DNA from: Oscillospiraceae bacterium
GTDB lineage: Bacteria; Bacillota; Clostridia; Oscillospirales; Oscillospiraceae
Assembly (NCBI GenBank): GCA_022846095.1
Contig: AP025583.1
Coordinates: forward strand, 2,604,001 to 2,668,000
Direction: 5' to 3'
DNA length: 64,000 nt
In this document: positions 22,335 to 31,367 of the stretch, one piece after another
How positions within the stretch are numbered: the stretch's first letter is position 1
How the letters are laid out: each line of letters starts with the position of its first letter
Position numbers and translations under genes: made by a program
The notes under the pieces: generated by a model
Databases searched by the model: none
What the model was told of the DNA's origin: nothing
The model's input: only the letters and a program-made list of their open reading frames with translations

Positions 22335-22814
22335 CTATCTCTGAATGTCCAGCACTCTGTAATTTAACGTACCGGCGGGGGCCTCCACCAGGACCTCGTC
22401 GCCCACCGTCTTGCCCAGAAGGGCCTTGCCGAAGGGGGAGTCCTCGGAGATGCGCCCGTTCATGGGGTCGGCCTCCTGGGAGCCCACCACCTGGTAATTC
22501 TCCTCCTCGTTGAACTCCAGATCCAACACCTTCACCTTAGAGCCGAGACGGACGCTGTTGGCGTCGGTCCCGGACTCCTCCTCCTCGATGACAACGCAGT
22601 TGGCGAGGATGTTGTCCACCTCGGCAATGCGGGAATAGAGCTTGCCCTGCTCGTTCTTGGCCTCGTCGTACTCGCTGTTCTCGCTCAGATCGCCAAAAGA
22701 GCGGGCCTCCTTGATCTGGTCGGCCACCTCTTTCTCCCGGACCGTCTTCAGGTAGGTCAGCTCCTGCTTGAGCTCCTCATAGCGCTCCGCGCTCAGTTTG
22801 AATTCTTTTGCCAT
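22335..22814 (-). CDS. greA: Transcription elongation factor GreA
   Basis: GreA rescues backtracked RNA polymerase by stimulating transcript cleavage. The 159-residue product has the N-terminal coiled coil with the acidic tip (ARSFGDLSENSEYDEAKNEQ, whose D and E residues act in cleavage) and the C-terminal FKBP-like domain (residues about 85-159, ending in LNYRVLDIQR). It leads the greA-lysS unit. Confidence 0.97.
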   Translation of the reverse strand: MAKEFKLSAERYEELKQELTYLKTVREKEVADQIKEARSFGDLSENSEYDEAKNEQGKLYSRIAEVDNILANCVVIEEEESGTDANSVRLGSKVKVLDLEFNEEENYQVVGSQEADPMNGRISEDSPFGKALLGKTVGDEVLVEAPAGTLNYRVLDIQR

Positions 22815-22899
22815 GATCAGCCGCGCACACCTTTCCTATATAATGAGAAAATGAGCCGTTTCCGGCTCTCAGTTTCCAATCTGCTTACATTATTTTAGT

Positions 22900-22928
22900 A
22901 TTATATGTACTTTGTACCGTCCTGTCAA
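22900..22928 (-). promoter_or_regulatory. greA-lysS promoter
   Basis: Minus-strand TTGACA (22928-22923) and TATAAT (22905-22900) with a 17-base spacer form a consensus promoter. A small hairpin (GAGCC/GGCTC) lies in the leader at about 22853-22871. Confidence 0.85.
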
Positions 22929-22929
22929 G

Positions 22930-23655
22930 TCAATTTCCCGCCCGGGGCATGGGAAAACTTTCTATCTCGTCCAGGCCCAGCCGCCCCTCCTCCCACAGCA
23001 GCGCCAGCAGGGGCAGCGTCTGCGCCCCCTCCGGCAGCGCCCGGCCCCGGGCCCGCAGGCCCAGGCCGGCCAGGAAGGGGGCGGGCGGGCACAGGGAGAG
23101 GGTGTTCCCCGCGCCCCCCGGCTCGGGGGAAAAGCGCACGGTTACGTCGGGGGCCGCCCCCGCCCCCCGCTCCAGCACCGGCACGCCGTATTCGCTGCGC
23201 AGGTAGGCCGCCAGCTCCTCCCCGCCGGTGGGCGCGGTAATCACCAGCCGCCGCACCGCGGGGCACAGCGCCTGCGCCGCCTGGAAGAAGCTGCGCCCCA
23301 CCCGCGCCCCCCGCAGCTCCACCGTGGCGCGCCCGGGCTCCAGGCCCATCCGCTCCAGGGCGGCCAGGGCCAGAGGGGCCGCCAGGGCCTGGCAGAGCGG
23401 GGCCGGGTCCACCCCGCGCAGCCCCCAGTCCTCCAGCACGTCCCAGTGGGCGAAGCCGGGGGGCGCCAGCGCCCTGCGGCAGCCCGCCTGCGCCAGCAGA
23501 GCGGCCGCCCGCTCCATCCGGCGGCGCACGGCCTTCTCCCCCAGCCCCGGGCGGAGGGGGATCTCCGCAGCCAGCAGCGGCAGCGTGCATACCGTGCGCT
23601 GGGCCAGGGCCACCCGCCAGCCCCGCGCCTGCCGGAACGTCATCCAGCCCACCAT
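22930..23655 (-). CDS. Uncharacterised protein upstream of greA
   Basis: This 241-residue protein was not recognised. The start at 23655 has GAGGTGA seven bases upstream. It is Ala/Leu/Arg-rich with no clear signal peptide or membrane span. Alternating hydrophobic strands and glycines (AAIPLRPGLGEK-like LAAEIPLRPGLGEK, RLVITAPTGGEELAAYLRSEYGVPVLE, DVTVRFSP, EIESFPMPRAGN) suggest an alpha/beta fold with a nucleotide- or substrate-binding loop at TAPTGGEE. The codon usage and long open frame support a real gene. Promoter elements of greA begin only a few bases after its stop. Confidence 0.65.
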   Translation of the reverse strand: MVGWMTFRQARGWRVALAQRTVCTLPLLAAEIPLRPGLGEKAVRRRMERAAALLAQAGCRRALAPPGFAHWDVLEDWGLRGVDPAPLCQALAAPLALAALERMGLEPGRATVELRGARVGRSFFQAAQALCPAVRRLVITAPTGGEELAAYLRSEYGVPVLERGAGAAPDVTVRFSPEPGGAGNTLSLCPPAPFLAGLGLRARGRALPEGAQTLPLLALLWEEGRLGLDEIESFPMPRAGN

Positions 23656-23729
23656 GCCGTTCACCTCGAATACAGCGTTTTATGAAAGAGGATATGCGGC
23701 GTGGGACGAGATATGCGCCACACGGCAAA

Positions 23730-23781
23730 TTTACACGGCCTTACCAATCCTTCTCATTTCTTTACCGTACCCTGGTAGCAT
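23730..23781 (+). promoter_or_regulatory. Pho-box-like repeats and promoter of the alkaline phosphatase
   Basis: TTTACA (23730), TTACCA (23741), TTCTCA (23751) and TTTACC (23761) recur every 10-11 bases upstream of the phosphatase gene. This is the spacing of PhoP direct repeats (TTNACA) in Gram-positive Pho regulons. A TAGCAT at 23776-23781 could be the -10 element, with no good -35, as expected for an activated promoter. Phosphate-starvation control is inferred. Confidence 0.5.
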
Positions 23782-23843
23782 AGCGCCCGGCTTCTCGGGT
23801 ATCATGGAAAACGTACCCCGAGATATGAATGGAGGAATCTTGC

Positions 23844-25397
23844 ATGAATCTGAAACGCCCCCTGGCCGCCTCCCTGGCCGCGGTCTCCCTGATGGGCACC
23901 CTGGCCGCCTGCACCGGCGGCACCGCCGGCGCGCCGGCCGCCACCCCCGCCCCCGCGGCCGAGGCGCAGCTCCTGTCCGCCGCCGCCCCCGCCCGGACCG
24001 CCCCCAAGTACGTATTCCTGTTCATCGGCGACGGCATGAGCTACCCTCAGTTCCAGGCCGCCTCCGACTATTTGGGCGCCCTGGCCGACGGCGGCGACGG
24101 CATCCTGGACGGCAACGTCCCCCTGTCCTTTATGAACTTCCCCGTGGCGGGCTCCGCCGTGACCTACGACTCCAGCTCCTTCTGCCCCGACTCGGCCTCC
24201 ACCGCCACCTCCATCTCCACCGGCCACAAGACCTACTCGGGCACCATCAATATGGACGAGACCGCCACCGTGGCCTATGAGACCATCGCCGAGCAGCTGC
24301 GGGATCAGCTGGGCTACAAGATCGGTGTCATCTCCAGCGTCAACCTGAACCACGCCACCCCCGCCGCCTTCTACGCCCACCAGGCCAGCCGCGGCAGCTA
24401 CTACGAGATCGGCCGGGAGCTGGTGGCCTCCAACTTCGACTACTTCGCCGGCGGCGGCCTGCTCAAGCCCACGGGCAGCGACGGGGACAAGGCCAGCGTC
24501 TACGACCTGGCCCGGCAGGCGGGCTACAAGGTGGTCATGACCCAGGCCGAGGCCGAGCAGGTCACCGCCGCCGACGGCAAGGTGCTGCTGATTGACGAGC
24601 ACCTGGCGGACACCGACGCCTTCGCCTACGAGAACGACCGCACCGACGACATGTGGGCCCTGAGCGACTACGTGTCCAAGGGCATCGAGGTGCTCAACAA
24701 CGACAAGGGCTTCTTCATGATGGTGGAGGGCGGCAAAATCGACTGGGCCTGCCACGCCAACGACGCGGGCTCCACCATCGCCGACACCGTGGCTCTGGCC
24801 GACGCCGTGGACGAGGCGATTTCCTTCGCTAAGCAGCACCCCGCCGAGACCCTCATCCTGGTCACCGGCGACCACGAGACCGGCGGCCTGACCATCGGCT
24901 ACGCCGGCACCGACTACAGCACCTTCCTCACCAACCTGGAGAACCAGAAGATCTCCTACGCCAAGTTCGACAGCGACTACGTGGCGGGCTACAAGGAGAA
25001 CAGCACCCCCTTTGCCGACGCAATGAAGGACGTGACCGCCCTCTTCGGCCTCATGCTGCCCACCGACCCCAAGGCCGCGGCGGACAGCAGGCTGGTGCTC
25101 ACCGACTATGAGGTTCGCAAGCTCCAGGCCGCCTACGCCGCCACCCTGGACGCCGACCGCGCCAAGGCCGCCCCCGCAAACCAGGCCGAGTACGTGCTCT
25201 ACGGCACCTACGAGCCCTTCTCCGTCACCGTGACACACATTCTCAACAACAAGTCCGGCATCAACTTCTCCTCCTACGCGCACACCGGCCTGCCCGTCGC
25301 CGTGTTCGCCCAGGGCGCGGGCGAGGAGATCTTCGGGGGCTTCTACGACAACACCCAGATTTACGCCAAGCTGGCTGGGCTGCTGGGCATCCGATAA
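23844..25397 (+). CDS. phoA: Alkaline phosphatase lipoprotein
   Basis: This 517-residue secreted metalloenzyme releases phosphate from organic phosphates at the cell surface. The start at 23844 has GGAGGA seven bases upstream. A lipoprotein signal peptide ends at LAAC (Cys23) and is followed by an Ala/Pro linker. The core matches PhoA: FLFIGDGMS (metal aspartate), CPDSASTATSISTGHKT (nucleophilic serine region), VNLNHATPAAFYAHQ, MVEGGKIDWACHAND, and TGDHETGG (zinc ligands). The C-terminal THTGLPVAVFAQG-like segment (SYAHTGLPVAVFAQGAG) is also conserved. The gene stands alone behind Pho-box-like repeats. Confidence 0.93.
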   Translation: MNLKRPLAASLAAVSLMGTLAACTGGTAGAPAATPAPAAEAQLLSAAAPARTAPKYVFLFIGDGMSYPQFQAASDYLGALADGGDGILDGNVPLSFMNFPVAGSAVTYDSSSFCPDSASTATSISTGHKTYSGTINMDETATVAYETIAEQLRDQLGYKIGVISSVNLNHATPAAFYAHQASRGSYYEIGRELVASNFDYFAGGGLLKPTGSDGDKASVYDLARQAGYKVVMTQAEAEQVTAADGKVLLIDEHLADTDAFAYENDRTDDMWALSDYVSKGIEVLNNDKGFFMMVEGGKIDWACHANDAGSTIADTVALADAVDEAISFAKQHPAETLILVTGDHETGGLTIGYAGTDYSTFLTNLENQKISYAKFDSDYVAGYKENSTPFADAMKDVTALFGLMLPTDPKAAADSRLVLTDYEVRKLQAAYAATLDADRAKAAPANQAEYVLYGTYEPFSVTVTHILNNKSGINFSSYAHTGLPVAVFAQGAGEEIFGGFYDNTQIYAKLAGLLGIR

Positions 25398-25471
25398 ATG
25401 GCGCTTTCCCCCCACAGACGGCAAAGGATGTGGCTTACGCCGCATCCTTTGCTTTGAAAGGAAATCCGAAT

Positions 25472-26767
25472 ATGAAGCTGCTGCATGACGGCGCCAAGCG
25501 CCGCTATTACGCCCCCGTGGCGGTCTGCCTGGCGCTCATCCTGGGCCTGCTGCTCCTCCCCACCGGGTACGAGGGGGCCGTGAACTACCAGGGGGCCGAC
25601 CACTGCGCCGCCCGGGTGCTGGCGGTGGACAACTCCGCCATCATCGACACCGGCCTGGTCCGCTCCGGCGAGCAGTCCTGCACCCTGGAGCTGCTGGGGG
25701 GCCGGTTCAAGGGCCAGACTACCCAGGGCTACAACCTGCTCAACGGCTCCCTGGAGCAGGACAAGATCTTCTCCCCCGGCGACAAGGCCATGGTGATCGT
25801 CAGCTACCATGGGGAGGAAATCCGCTGCGTCAACATGGTGGACCACTACCGCCTGAACATGGAGGCTCTGCTGGGGATAGCCTTCGCCGTGCTGCTGGTG
25901 CTGTTCGCGGGGAAAACCGGAGTGCGGGCCGTGGCCTCCTTCGTGCTCACCGTGCTCATGCTGTGGAAGGTGCTGGTACCCCTGTACCTCCGGGGCCTGA
26001 ACCCCATCCTGGTGGGGCTGGCGGTGACGCTGCTGCTCACCGTGCTCATCATCTCCCTGGTGTACGGCTTCGACCGGCGGTGCGCCGCCGCCGTGTCCGG
26101 GGCGGCCCTGGGGGTGCTGGTGACGGCGCTGCTGGGCGCGCTCTTCACCGATCTCTTTCAGATCCACGGCGCGGTCATGTCCTACTCCGAGAGCCTGCTC
26201 TACAGCGGCTACCAGGATTTGAACCTGACGCGGATCTTCATGGCCTCCATCTTCATCGGCTCCTCCGGCGCGGTGATGGACCTGGCGGTGGACATCTGCT
26301 CGGCGGTGAACGAGGTGGTGGAAAAGCGGTCCGACATGGGCTGGCGGGAGGCCGCCCGCTCCGGCATGAACGTGGGCCGGGCGGCCATGGGCACCATGAC
26401 CACCACCCTGCTGCTGGCCTACTCCGGCGGCTACGTGGCCCTGCTGATGGTCTTTATGGCCCAGGGCACCCCGGTCTACAACATCCTCAACTACAAATAC
26501 GTGGCCTCGGAGCTGATCCACACGGTGGTGGGCTCCTTCGGGCTGGTCACGGTGGCCCCCTTCACGGCGCTGTGCAGCGGCTGGCTGCTCACCGGGGGGG
26601 AAAAGAGACGCGGCGGGTTAGCCAACCCGCCGCGTCTCCAATTCCTGGCTATTTCCCCAGCAGCTCCAGGGCCGCGGAGAGCTGGGCGTCCTCCCCGTGG
26701 GGCAGCGCGTCGGCCTTCAGCAGGGCGGCGCGCTCCTCGTCCAGGTCCACGTCCGCGTCCAGGGTGA
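25472..26767 (+). CDS. YibE/F-family membrane protein with overrunning C-terminus
   Basis: This is a YibE/F-like polytopic membrane protein of unknown function. It has an N-terminal span, an extracytoplasmic domain (residues about 35-125), then about seven spans with the family motifs IFMASIFIGSSGAVMDLAVDI and MGTMTTTLLLAYSGGYVALLM. The ATG at 25472 has AAAGGA upstream. As written the frame fails to stop at the expected end. After LLTGGEKRR it reads through the downstream terminator and 119 bases antisense to the S41 gene, giving a low-complexity Arg/Pro tail. Removing one G from the seven-G run at 26594-26600 would give a stop inside the terminator loop. A slippage or sequence error there is likely. 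Confidence 0.8.
   Translation: MKLLHDGAKRRYYAPVAVCLALILGLLLLPTGYEGAVNYQGADHCAARVLAVDNSAIIDTGLVRSGEQSCTLELLGGRFKGQTTQGYNLLNGSLEQDKIFSPGDKAMVIVSYHGEEIRCVNMVDHYRLNMEALLGIAFAVLLVLFAGKTGVRAVASFVLTVLMLWKVLVPLYLRGLNPILVGLAVTLLLTVLIISLVYGFDRRCAAAVSGAALGVLVTALLGALFTDLFQIHGAVMSYSESLLYSGYQDLNLTRIFMASIFIGSSGAVMDLAVDICSAVNEVVEKRSDMGWREAARSGMNVGRAAMGTMTTTLLLAYSGGYVALLMVFMAQGTPVYNILNYKYVASELIHTVVGSFGLVTVAPFTALCSGWLLTGGEKRRGGLANPPRLQFLAISPAAPGPRRAGRPPRGAARRPSAGRRAPRPGPRPRPG
26605..26638 (-). terminator. Terminator of the S41 peptidase gene
   Basis: A perfect 15-bp stem (GAGACGCGGCGGGTT, four-base loop) is followed on the minus strand by TTTT. It lies between the convergent YibE/F and S41 genes and could work in both directions. 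Confidence 0.9.
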
Positions 26768-27815
26768 CCCCGGTGCCCACCAGGGAGACCCCGCCGCCGG
26801 TGACGTACTCGTAGGTGGAGATGCCCAGCGCGCCGCCGCCCAGCACCGGGTAGGTGAGCTGGGCGTAGCCCTTGCCGCTGGTCTCCACCCCCACGACCAC
26901 CGCCGCTCCGGCCTCCCGCAGCTCCCCGGCGAAGATCTCCGCGGCGGAGTAGCTGTCCGCGTTGACCAGCACCGCCATGGGCAGATCGATGTGCGCCGCG
27001 TCCGACGTAAAGACCTTTTCCCGCCCGGATCGGGAACGCATCCGGAACACCGGCCCCTCGGGCAGCAGGTAGTCCAGCATGTCGGTGAGCTCGTCCACAT
27101 AGCCGCCGCCGTTGTTGCGCACGTCAAAGACCAGCGCCGCGGCCCCCTGCTCCAGCAGAGCGTCCACCGCCGCCTTGAAGTCCTCGGCGCTGCGGCTGTT
27201 GAAGTTCTCCAGCTTGACGTAGCCCACGCCGTCCTCCAGCAGCTCATAGCGCACGGGGCTCTCCTTCACCGCGCCCCGGGTGACCGTGACGGTGCGGCTG
27301 CTCCCGTCTGCGGAGAGCAGGGTGAGCTCCACGGTGGTCCCCCGCTCCCCCTTGATGCGCGCCACCGCGTCGTCCCGCCCGTCCCCCGCCGTGGACACGC
27401 CGTCCACGGCGGTGAGGATCTCGCCGGGGAGCACCCCCGCCGCCTCCGCCGGGCCGTCCGGGACCACCTCCTTGATGTAGAGGCCCTCCTCGTGGTCGTA
27501 GGTCACCGTGATGCCCACGCCCACGTACACGTTCTCCCGGCGCAGCAGCTCCGACTGGTACCAGTCCGGGTCCAGGTAGTAGGACCAGCGGTCCCCCAGG
27601 CCCTTGACCATGCCGGTCAGGGCGCTGTCGGCCACGGTCTGGCGGTCCATGGGGCCCACAAAGCGGGTGTTCACCAGGAACATGCCCTCCAGCACGGCCA
27701 GCCCGCCGGTGCCCAGGGTCAGCCAAAGGGCCAGGAAAATGCCGCCCACGGTGGCGAAAAAGGTGATCAGGACGGCGATTACCACCGCCTTCTTACTGCC
27801 GCGTTTCTCTTTCAT
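26649..27815 (-). CDS. S41-family carboxyl-terminal processing peptidase (CtpA-like)
   Basis: This is a 388-residue membrane-anchored serine protease. An N-terminal signal anchor spans residues about 9-32. A PDZ domain follows (YVGVGITVTYDHEEGLYIKEV, residues about 95-175). The S41 core has FDVRNNGGGYVDELTDML, the nucleophile region NADSYSAAEIFAGEL and the general-base lysine in VETSGKGYAQ. CtpA proteins trim envelope proteins and peptidoglycan hydrolases. The position at the end of the ftsEX-M23 block suggests that it processes the M23 activators or other wall enzymes. Confidence 0.95.
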   Translation of the reverse strand: MKEKRGSKKAVVIAVLITFFATVGGIFLALWLTLGTGGLAVLEGMFLVNTRFVGPMDRQTVADSALTGMVKGLGDRWSYYLDPDWYQSELLRRENVYVGVGITVTYDHEEGLYIKEVVPDGPAEAAGVLPGEILTAVDGVSTAGDGRDDAVARIKGERGTTVELTLLSADGSSRTVTVTRGAVKESPVRYELLEDGVGYVKLENFNSRSAEDFKAAVDALLEQGAAALVFDVRNNGGGYVDELTDMLDYLLPEGPVFRMRSRSGREKVFTSDAAHIDLPMAVLVNADSYSAAEIFAGELREAGAAVVVGVETSGKGYAQLTYPVLGGGALGISTYEYVTGGGVSLVGTGVTLDADVDLDEERAALLKADALPHGEDAQLSAALELLGK

Positions 27816-27863
27816 TCGGATAATCCTTTCCGGTTCCGCGGCCGCCTCAACCGGCGGCCCGGG

Positions 27864-28751
27864 TTATCTGCGCGCGTCCCCTCTGATGAAGGGCTCCTCC
27901 ACCGCCCCGTCCGTCAGCAGGCCGTAGCGCGACGGGCGGCGGTAGGCGTTGCCGTGCACCTCGGCCCTGCGGTAGGCGCGCAGCCTGTCCATGGGGAAGG
28001 TGGCCAGGTAGATCCCCTCCTCCTCCCCGGCCTCCACCACCAGCATGTCCCTGGCCTCCACCACGCCGGGGCGGATTTCGCCGTAGGCCATGCCGTCGAA
28101 GGCGGAGGAGTGGCCGTTGCAGTCCGGCTGTCCGTAGGGGTAGTTGACCGTGGCGACGCCCACCATGTTCTCGAAGGCCCGGGCGCGGAGCTGGCAGAGG
28201 CGGTTGAGCTCCATGGGGCAGGCGTTGGGCACCAAAAGGATCTCCGCCCCCTGGAGCATGAGGATCCGGGCGCTCTCGGGGAACTCCCGGTCGTAGCAGA
28301 TCATGGCCCCCACCCGGACCGGCCCGGAGCGGGTGTCCAGCTGCGCCGTATAAAAGCCCTCCCCCGGCGTGAGGGCGCGCTCCTCCCCAAAGTCGCAGGT
28401 GTGCACCTTGGCGTAGGTCAGCGCCGGGCGGCCGAAGCGGTCGAAGACGGTTAAACTGTTTCTGGGCAGGGGCTCGTACCGCTCCAGGTAGGTGACGCCG
28501 ACGGCCATGTCCAGCTCCCGCGCCAGGTCACGGAAGGCCAACAGGAAGGGGGCGTCCGACCCCAGGGCCTCCCGCTCCAGCCCCTCCGGGCCTCCGGGCA
28601 GGCCGTAGCCGTTGCTCCACATCTCCGGGAAGAGGGCCAGATCCGCCCCCATGGCCCTGGCCGCCCGGCAGGCGTCCAGGCCCTTGCGCAGGTTCTCCGC
28701 CCTGCTCTTCCCCGGCAGCAGCTGCAGCAGGGCCACGCGGAAATACTCCAT
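27864..28751 (-). CDS. Carbon-nitrogen hydrolase (nitrilase superfamily)
   Basis: This 295-residue hydrolase has the Glu-Lys-Cys triad of the nitrilase superfamily: Glu43 (LFPEMW), Lys115 (YAKVHTCDFG) and Cys152 (MICYDREFPES). Members hydrolyse amides or N-carbamoyl compounds in the cytoplasm. The nearest layout is the omega-amidase or N-carbamoylputrescine amidase type, but the substrate is not readable. The ATG at 28751 follows AAGGAG. The gene is inserted between the M23 gene (with its own terminator) and the S41 gene. Confidence 0.88.
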   Translation of the reverse strand: MEYFRVALLQLLPGKSRAENLRKGLDACRAARAMGADLALFPEMWSNGYGLPGGPEGLEREALGSDAPFLLAFRDLARELDMAVGVTYLERYEPLPRNSLTVFDRFGRPALTYAKVHTCDFGEERALTPGEGFYTAQLDTRSGPVRVGAMICYDREFPESARILMLQGAEILLVPNACPMELNRLCQLRARAFENMVGVATVNYPYGQPDCNGHSSAFDGMAYGEIRPGVVEARDMLVVEAGEEEGIYLATFPMDRLRAYRRAEVHGNAYRRPSRYGLLTDGAVEEPFIRGDARR

Positions 28752-28776
28752 ACGATCGCTCCTTAAAAATAAAGTC

Positions 28777-28814
28777 GAGAGCAGACGGGGGGCCGCAGCC
28801 CCCCGCCCGCTCTC
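28777..28814 (-). terminator. Terminator after the second M23 gene
   Basis: A long GC-rich hairpin (GAGAGCGGGCGGGGGGC stem with one mismatch pair) is followed by TTTATTTTT on the minus strand. Confidence 0.88.
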
Positions 28815-28836
28815 AACACACATAACACACAACGAA

Positions 28837-30051
28837 TCAGTAGGACGAGGCATAGGTGAACGGCAGACCGCCGTATGCGGAGATCGGGTCGATGCGGGAG
28901 CCGCCCACCCGGATCTCCAGGTGCAGGTGGTAGCCGTTGGCCGACCCCGTCATGCCCACGTAGCCGATCACGTCCCCCTGCTTGACGATGTCCCCCTCGG
29001 AACAGCTGCGGGCGTTCATATGGGCGTAGAGGGTGGAGTCCCCGCCGTCGTGGTCAATGACCACGTAGTTGCCGTAGGAGCCGTTGTAGCCGGAGGTGAG
29101 CACCTGCCCGCCCCGGGCCGCCTCGATGGAGGTGCCCTTGGGGGCGGCGATGTCCAGCCCGGTGTGGAAGCTGTTGGCCACCCCGGTGATGGGGTGGGTG
29201 CGGTAGCCGTACCGGGAGGTGAGGCGGTAGTTGCCGGGCAGGGGCCAGTGGTAGCCCGTGCCGGGGTCCAGCACCACGTTGTTCCTGCGCCGCTCCTCCT
29301 CCAGCTCCTTCTGCTTCTGGGCGATCTCGGCGGCGATCTTGGCCGCGTCCGCCTGCTCCTGCTCCAGCAGCTTCTTGGCGGCGGCCTCCTGGCTGCTCAG
29401 CGCGCTGAGCACCGACCGGGCCTCGGCCACCTTGGCGGCCTGGGCCTGCCGGGCGGCCTCCTGCTCGGCCTTCTTGGCCGCCTGGGCCGCGCGCTGCTCC
29501 TCCAGCCCGGCCCGGATCCGCTCCAGCTCCTCCCGCGCGGCGGTGAGCCGGTCCATCACCGCGTTGTCGTACTCCATCACGTCGCCCACGATCATGGCCC
29601 GGTCCAGCAGATCCGAAAAGTCCCTGGCCCCGAAGAGGATGGACCAGTAGGACACGTCGCCGTCCTCCTCCATGGCCCGCACCCGGGCGCAGAACAGCTC
29701 GTACTGCGCCTGCTCCCTGGCCTGGGCCTGGGCGTGCTCGGCCTCCTTTTGGGCGATGGCGCCGTCGTAGTAGGCCAGCTGCTCCGCGATGCTCTCCAGC
29801 TCCCGGTCCATGGCGGCCAGCTCCTGGTCCAGCAGGGCCTTGCGAGCCATGGCCTGCTCCTTGTCGTCCCCGATGGCCTCCAGCTTGGCGGAGATTTCCG
29901 CCTGCCGGGCCTTGGCCTCGATCTGCTCCTGCTCCAGCGCGTCAATCTCGGACTGGGTGACCCCCAGCGCGGGCAGGGCCGTGGGCAGCAGGAGGGCCGC
30001 CGCCAGGGCGAGGGCCAGGACGGCGCGGTACGGACGGCGGACCGGCTTCAT
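28837..30051 (-). CDS. EnvC-like M23 peptidase / murein hydrolase activator (paralog 2)
   Basis: This 404-residue exported protein has a signal sequence (residues about 8-30), an extended coiled coil (about 35-255) and a C-terminal LytM/M23 domain. The zinc ligands and catalytic histidines are all present: RTHPITG, HTGLDIAAPKG, TLYAHM and GYHLHLEIR. The domain may therefore be a real endopeptidase, not only a degenerate activator as in E. coli EnvC. It follows a close paralog by 24 bases in the ftsEX operon, so it is probably an FtsX-controlled septal or lateral wall hydrolase. Confidence 0.93.
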   Translation of the reverse strand: MKPVRRPYRAVLALALAAALLLPTALPALGVTQSEIDALEQEQIEAKARQAEISAKLEAIGDDKEQAMARKALLDQELAAMDRELESIAEQLAYYDGAIAQKEAEHAQAQAREQAQYELFCARVRAMEEDGDVSYWSILFGARDFSDLLDRAMIVGDVMEYDNAVMDRLTAAREELERIRAGLEEQRAAQAAKKAEQEAARQAQAAKVAEARSVLSALSSQEAAAKKLLEQEQADAAKIAAEIAQKQKELEEERRRNNVVLDPGTGYHWPLPGNYRLTSRYGYRTHPITGVANSFHTGLDIAAPKGTSIEAARGGQVLTSGYNGSYGNYVVIDHDGGDSTLYAHMNARSCSEGDIVKQGDVIGYVGMTGSANGYHLHLEIRVGGSRIDPISAYGGLPFTYASSY

Positions 30052-30075
30052 GGGCGCTCCTTTCCAAAAAAGTGC

Positions 30076-31341
30076 TTAGCGGTAAGTAAACTTGATGTTG
30101 GGGTACATCTTCTGGGGGTCCACCCGGGAGTAGTTCACCCGCACCTCCAGGTGCAGGTGGTTGCCGGTGGAGCGGCCCGTGGTGCCCACGTAGCCGATCA
30201 CATCCCCCTGCTTGACGATGTCCCCCTCGGAACAGTTGCGGGAGCTCATGTGGGCGTAGAGGGTGGAGTCCCCGTTGCCGTGGTCGATGACCACGTAGCG
30301 GCCGTAGGTGCCGCCGTTGTTGGTGGAGGTGACCACCTGGCCGCCCCGGGCCGCGTGGATGGGGGTGCCGGAGGGGGCGGGGATGTCGATGCCCGTATGG
30401 GTGGAGTACTTGCCGGTGACCGGGTGGATGCGCCCGCCGAACACCGAGGAGAGGGCGGTATACCCCCCGTCCAGGGGCCAGCGGTAGCCGGAGCCGGGGT
30501 CGATGGTCACGTTGTTGGCCCGGCGCTGGGCCTCCAGCTCCTTCTGCTTCTTGACGATCTCCTGGCCGATGCGGGCCTCTTCCTTATACTCCTCGTCCAG
30601 CATCTGGTTGACCTTGGCCGCGTCGTTGTTGATCTGGTCCAGCAGCTGCTTGGCCTCGGCCACCTTGGCGGCCTGGTCCTGGCGCTTCACGGCCTGGTCG
30701 TCCCGCACCAGCTGCTGGGCGGCCCGGCTCTCCTCCAGGGAGGCCTTGAGGCGCTCGATCTCCTCCCGGGTGGCGGTGAGCTGGTCCATCACCGCGTTGT
30801 CGTAGTCCATCACGTCTCCCACGATCATGGCCCGGTCCAGCAGGTCGGAGAAGTCGCTGGCGTTGAAGAGGATGGACCAGTAGGACACGTTGCCGTCCTC
30901 CTCCATGGAGCGCACCCGGGTGCAGAACAGCTCGTACTGCGCCTGCTCCCGCTTCACGGCGTCCAGCCGCTCCTGCTCCGTCTGGGCGATCTGCTGGTCG
31001 TACAGGCTCAGCTGCCGGTCCATGTTGGCCAGCTCCTCGTCGATGGCGCTGAGCTCCTGCACCAGGATGTTCTTCTTCTGGATGGCCTGGGCCTGGTCGT
31101 CCTTGATCTCGGCCATCTGGGCCTTGAGGTCGGCCAGCTTGTTCTTAATCTCCTCCTGCTGCCCCTTGAGGGAGTCAATCTCCGACTCGGTGACCGCGCT
31201 GCCGGCGGGCAGCATCATGGTCACCATGGGCAGAAGCAGGAGCACCGCCATCAGCACGGCCAGCACGGCCACCACAATCCGGCGCATGTCCCAGTATTTC
31301 TCCTTCTTTTTCTTCTGCTGGGGCTTCTGCTTATTCGCCAA
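30076..31341 (-). CDS. EnvC-like M23 peptidase / murein hydrolase activator (paralog 1)
   Basis: This 421-residue exported protein has a Lys-rich cytoplasmic start, one membrane span (residues about 25-47), a long coiled coil (about 52-300) and an M23 domain with the complete metal site: RIHPVTG, HTGIDIPAPSG, TLYAHM and GNHLHLEVR. It resembles the next gene throughout its length (shared CTRVRSMEEDG/CARVRAMEEDG and YWSILF blocks), a tandem duplication. It directly follows ftsX, and the coiled coil is the expected contact for the FtsX extracellular loop. Confidence 0.94.
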   Translation of the reverse strand: MANKQKPQQKKKKEKYWDMRRIVVAVLAVLMAVLLLLPMVTMMLPAGSAVTESEIDSLKGQQEEIKNKLADLKAQMAEIKDDQAQAIQKKNILVQELSAIDEELANMDRQLSLYDQQIAQTEQERLDAVKREQAQYELFCTRVRSMEEDGNVSYWSILFNASDFSDLLDRAMIVGDVMDYDNAVMDQLTATREEIERLKASLEESRAAQQLVRDDQAVKRQDQAAKVAEAKQLLDQINNDAAKVNQMLDEEYKEEARIGQEIVKKQKELEAQRRANNVTIDPGSGYRWPLDGGYTALSSVFGGRIHPVTGKYSTHTGIDIPAPSGTPIHAARGGQVVTSTNNGGTYGRYVVIDHGNGDSTLYAHMSSRNCSEGDIVKQGDVIGYVGTTGRSTGNHLHLEVRVNYSRVDPQKMYPNIKFTYR

Positions 31342-31367
31342 CTCACATTCTCCTTTTCATAAATACA

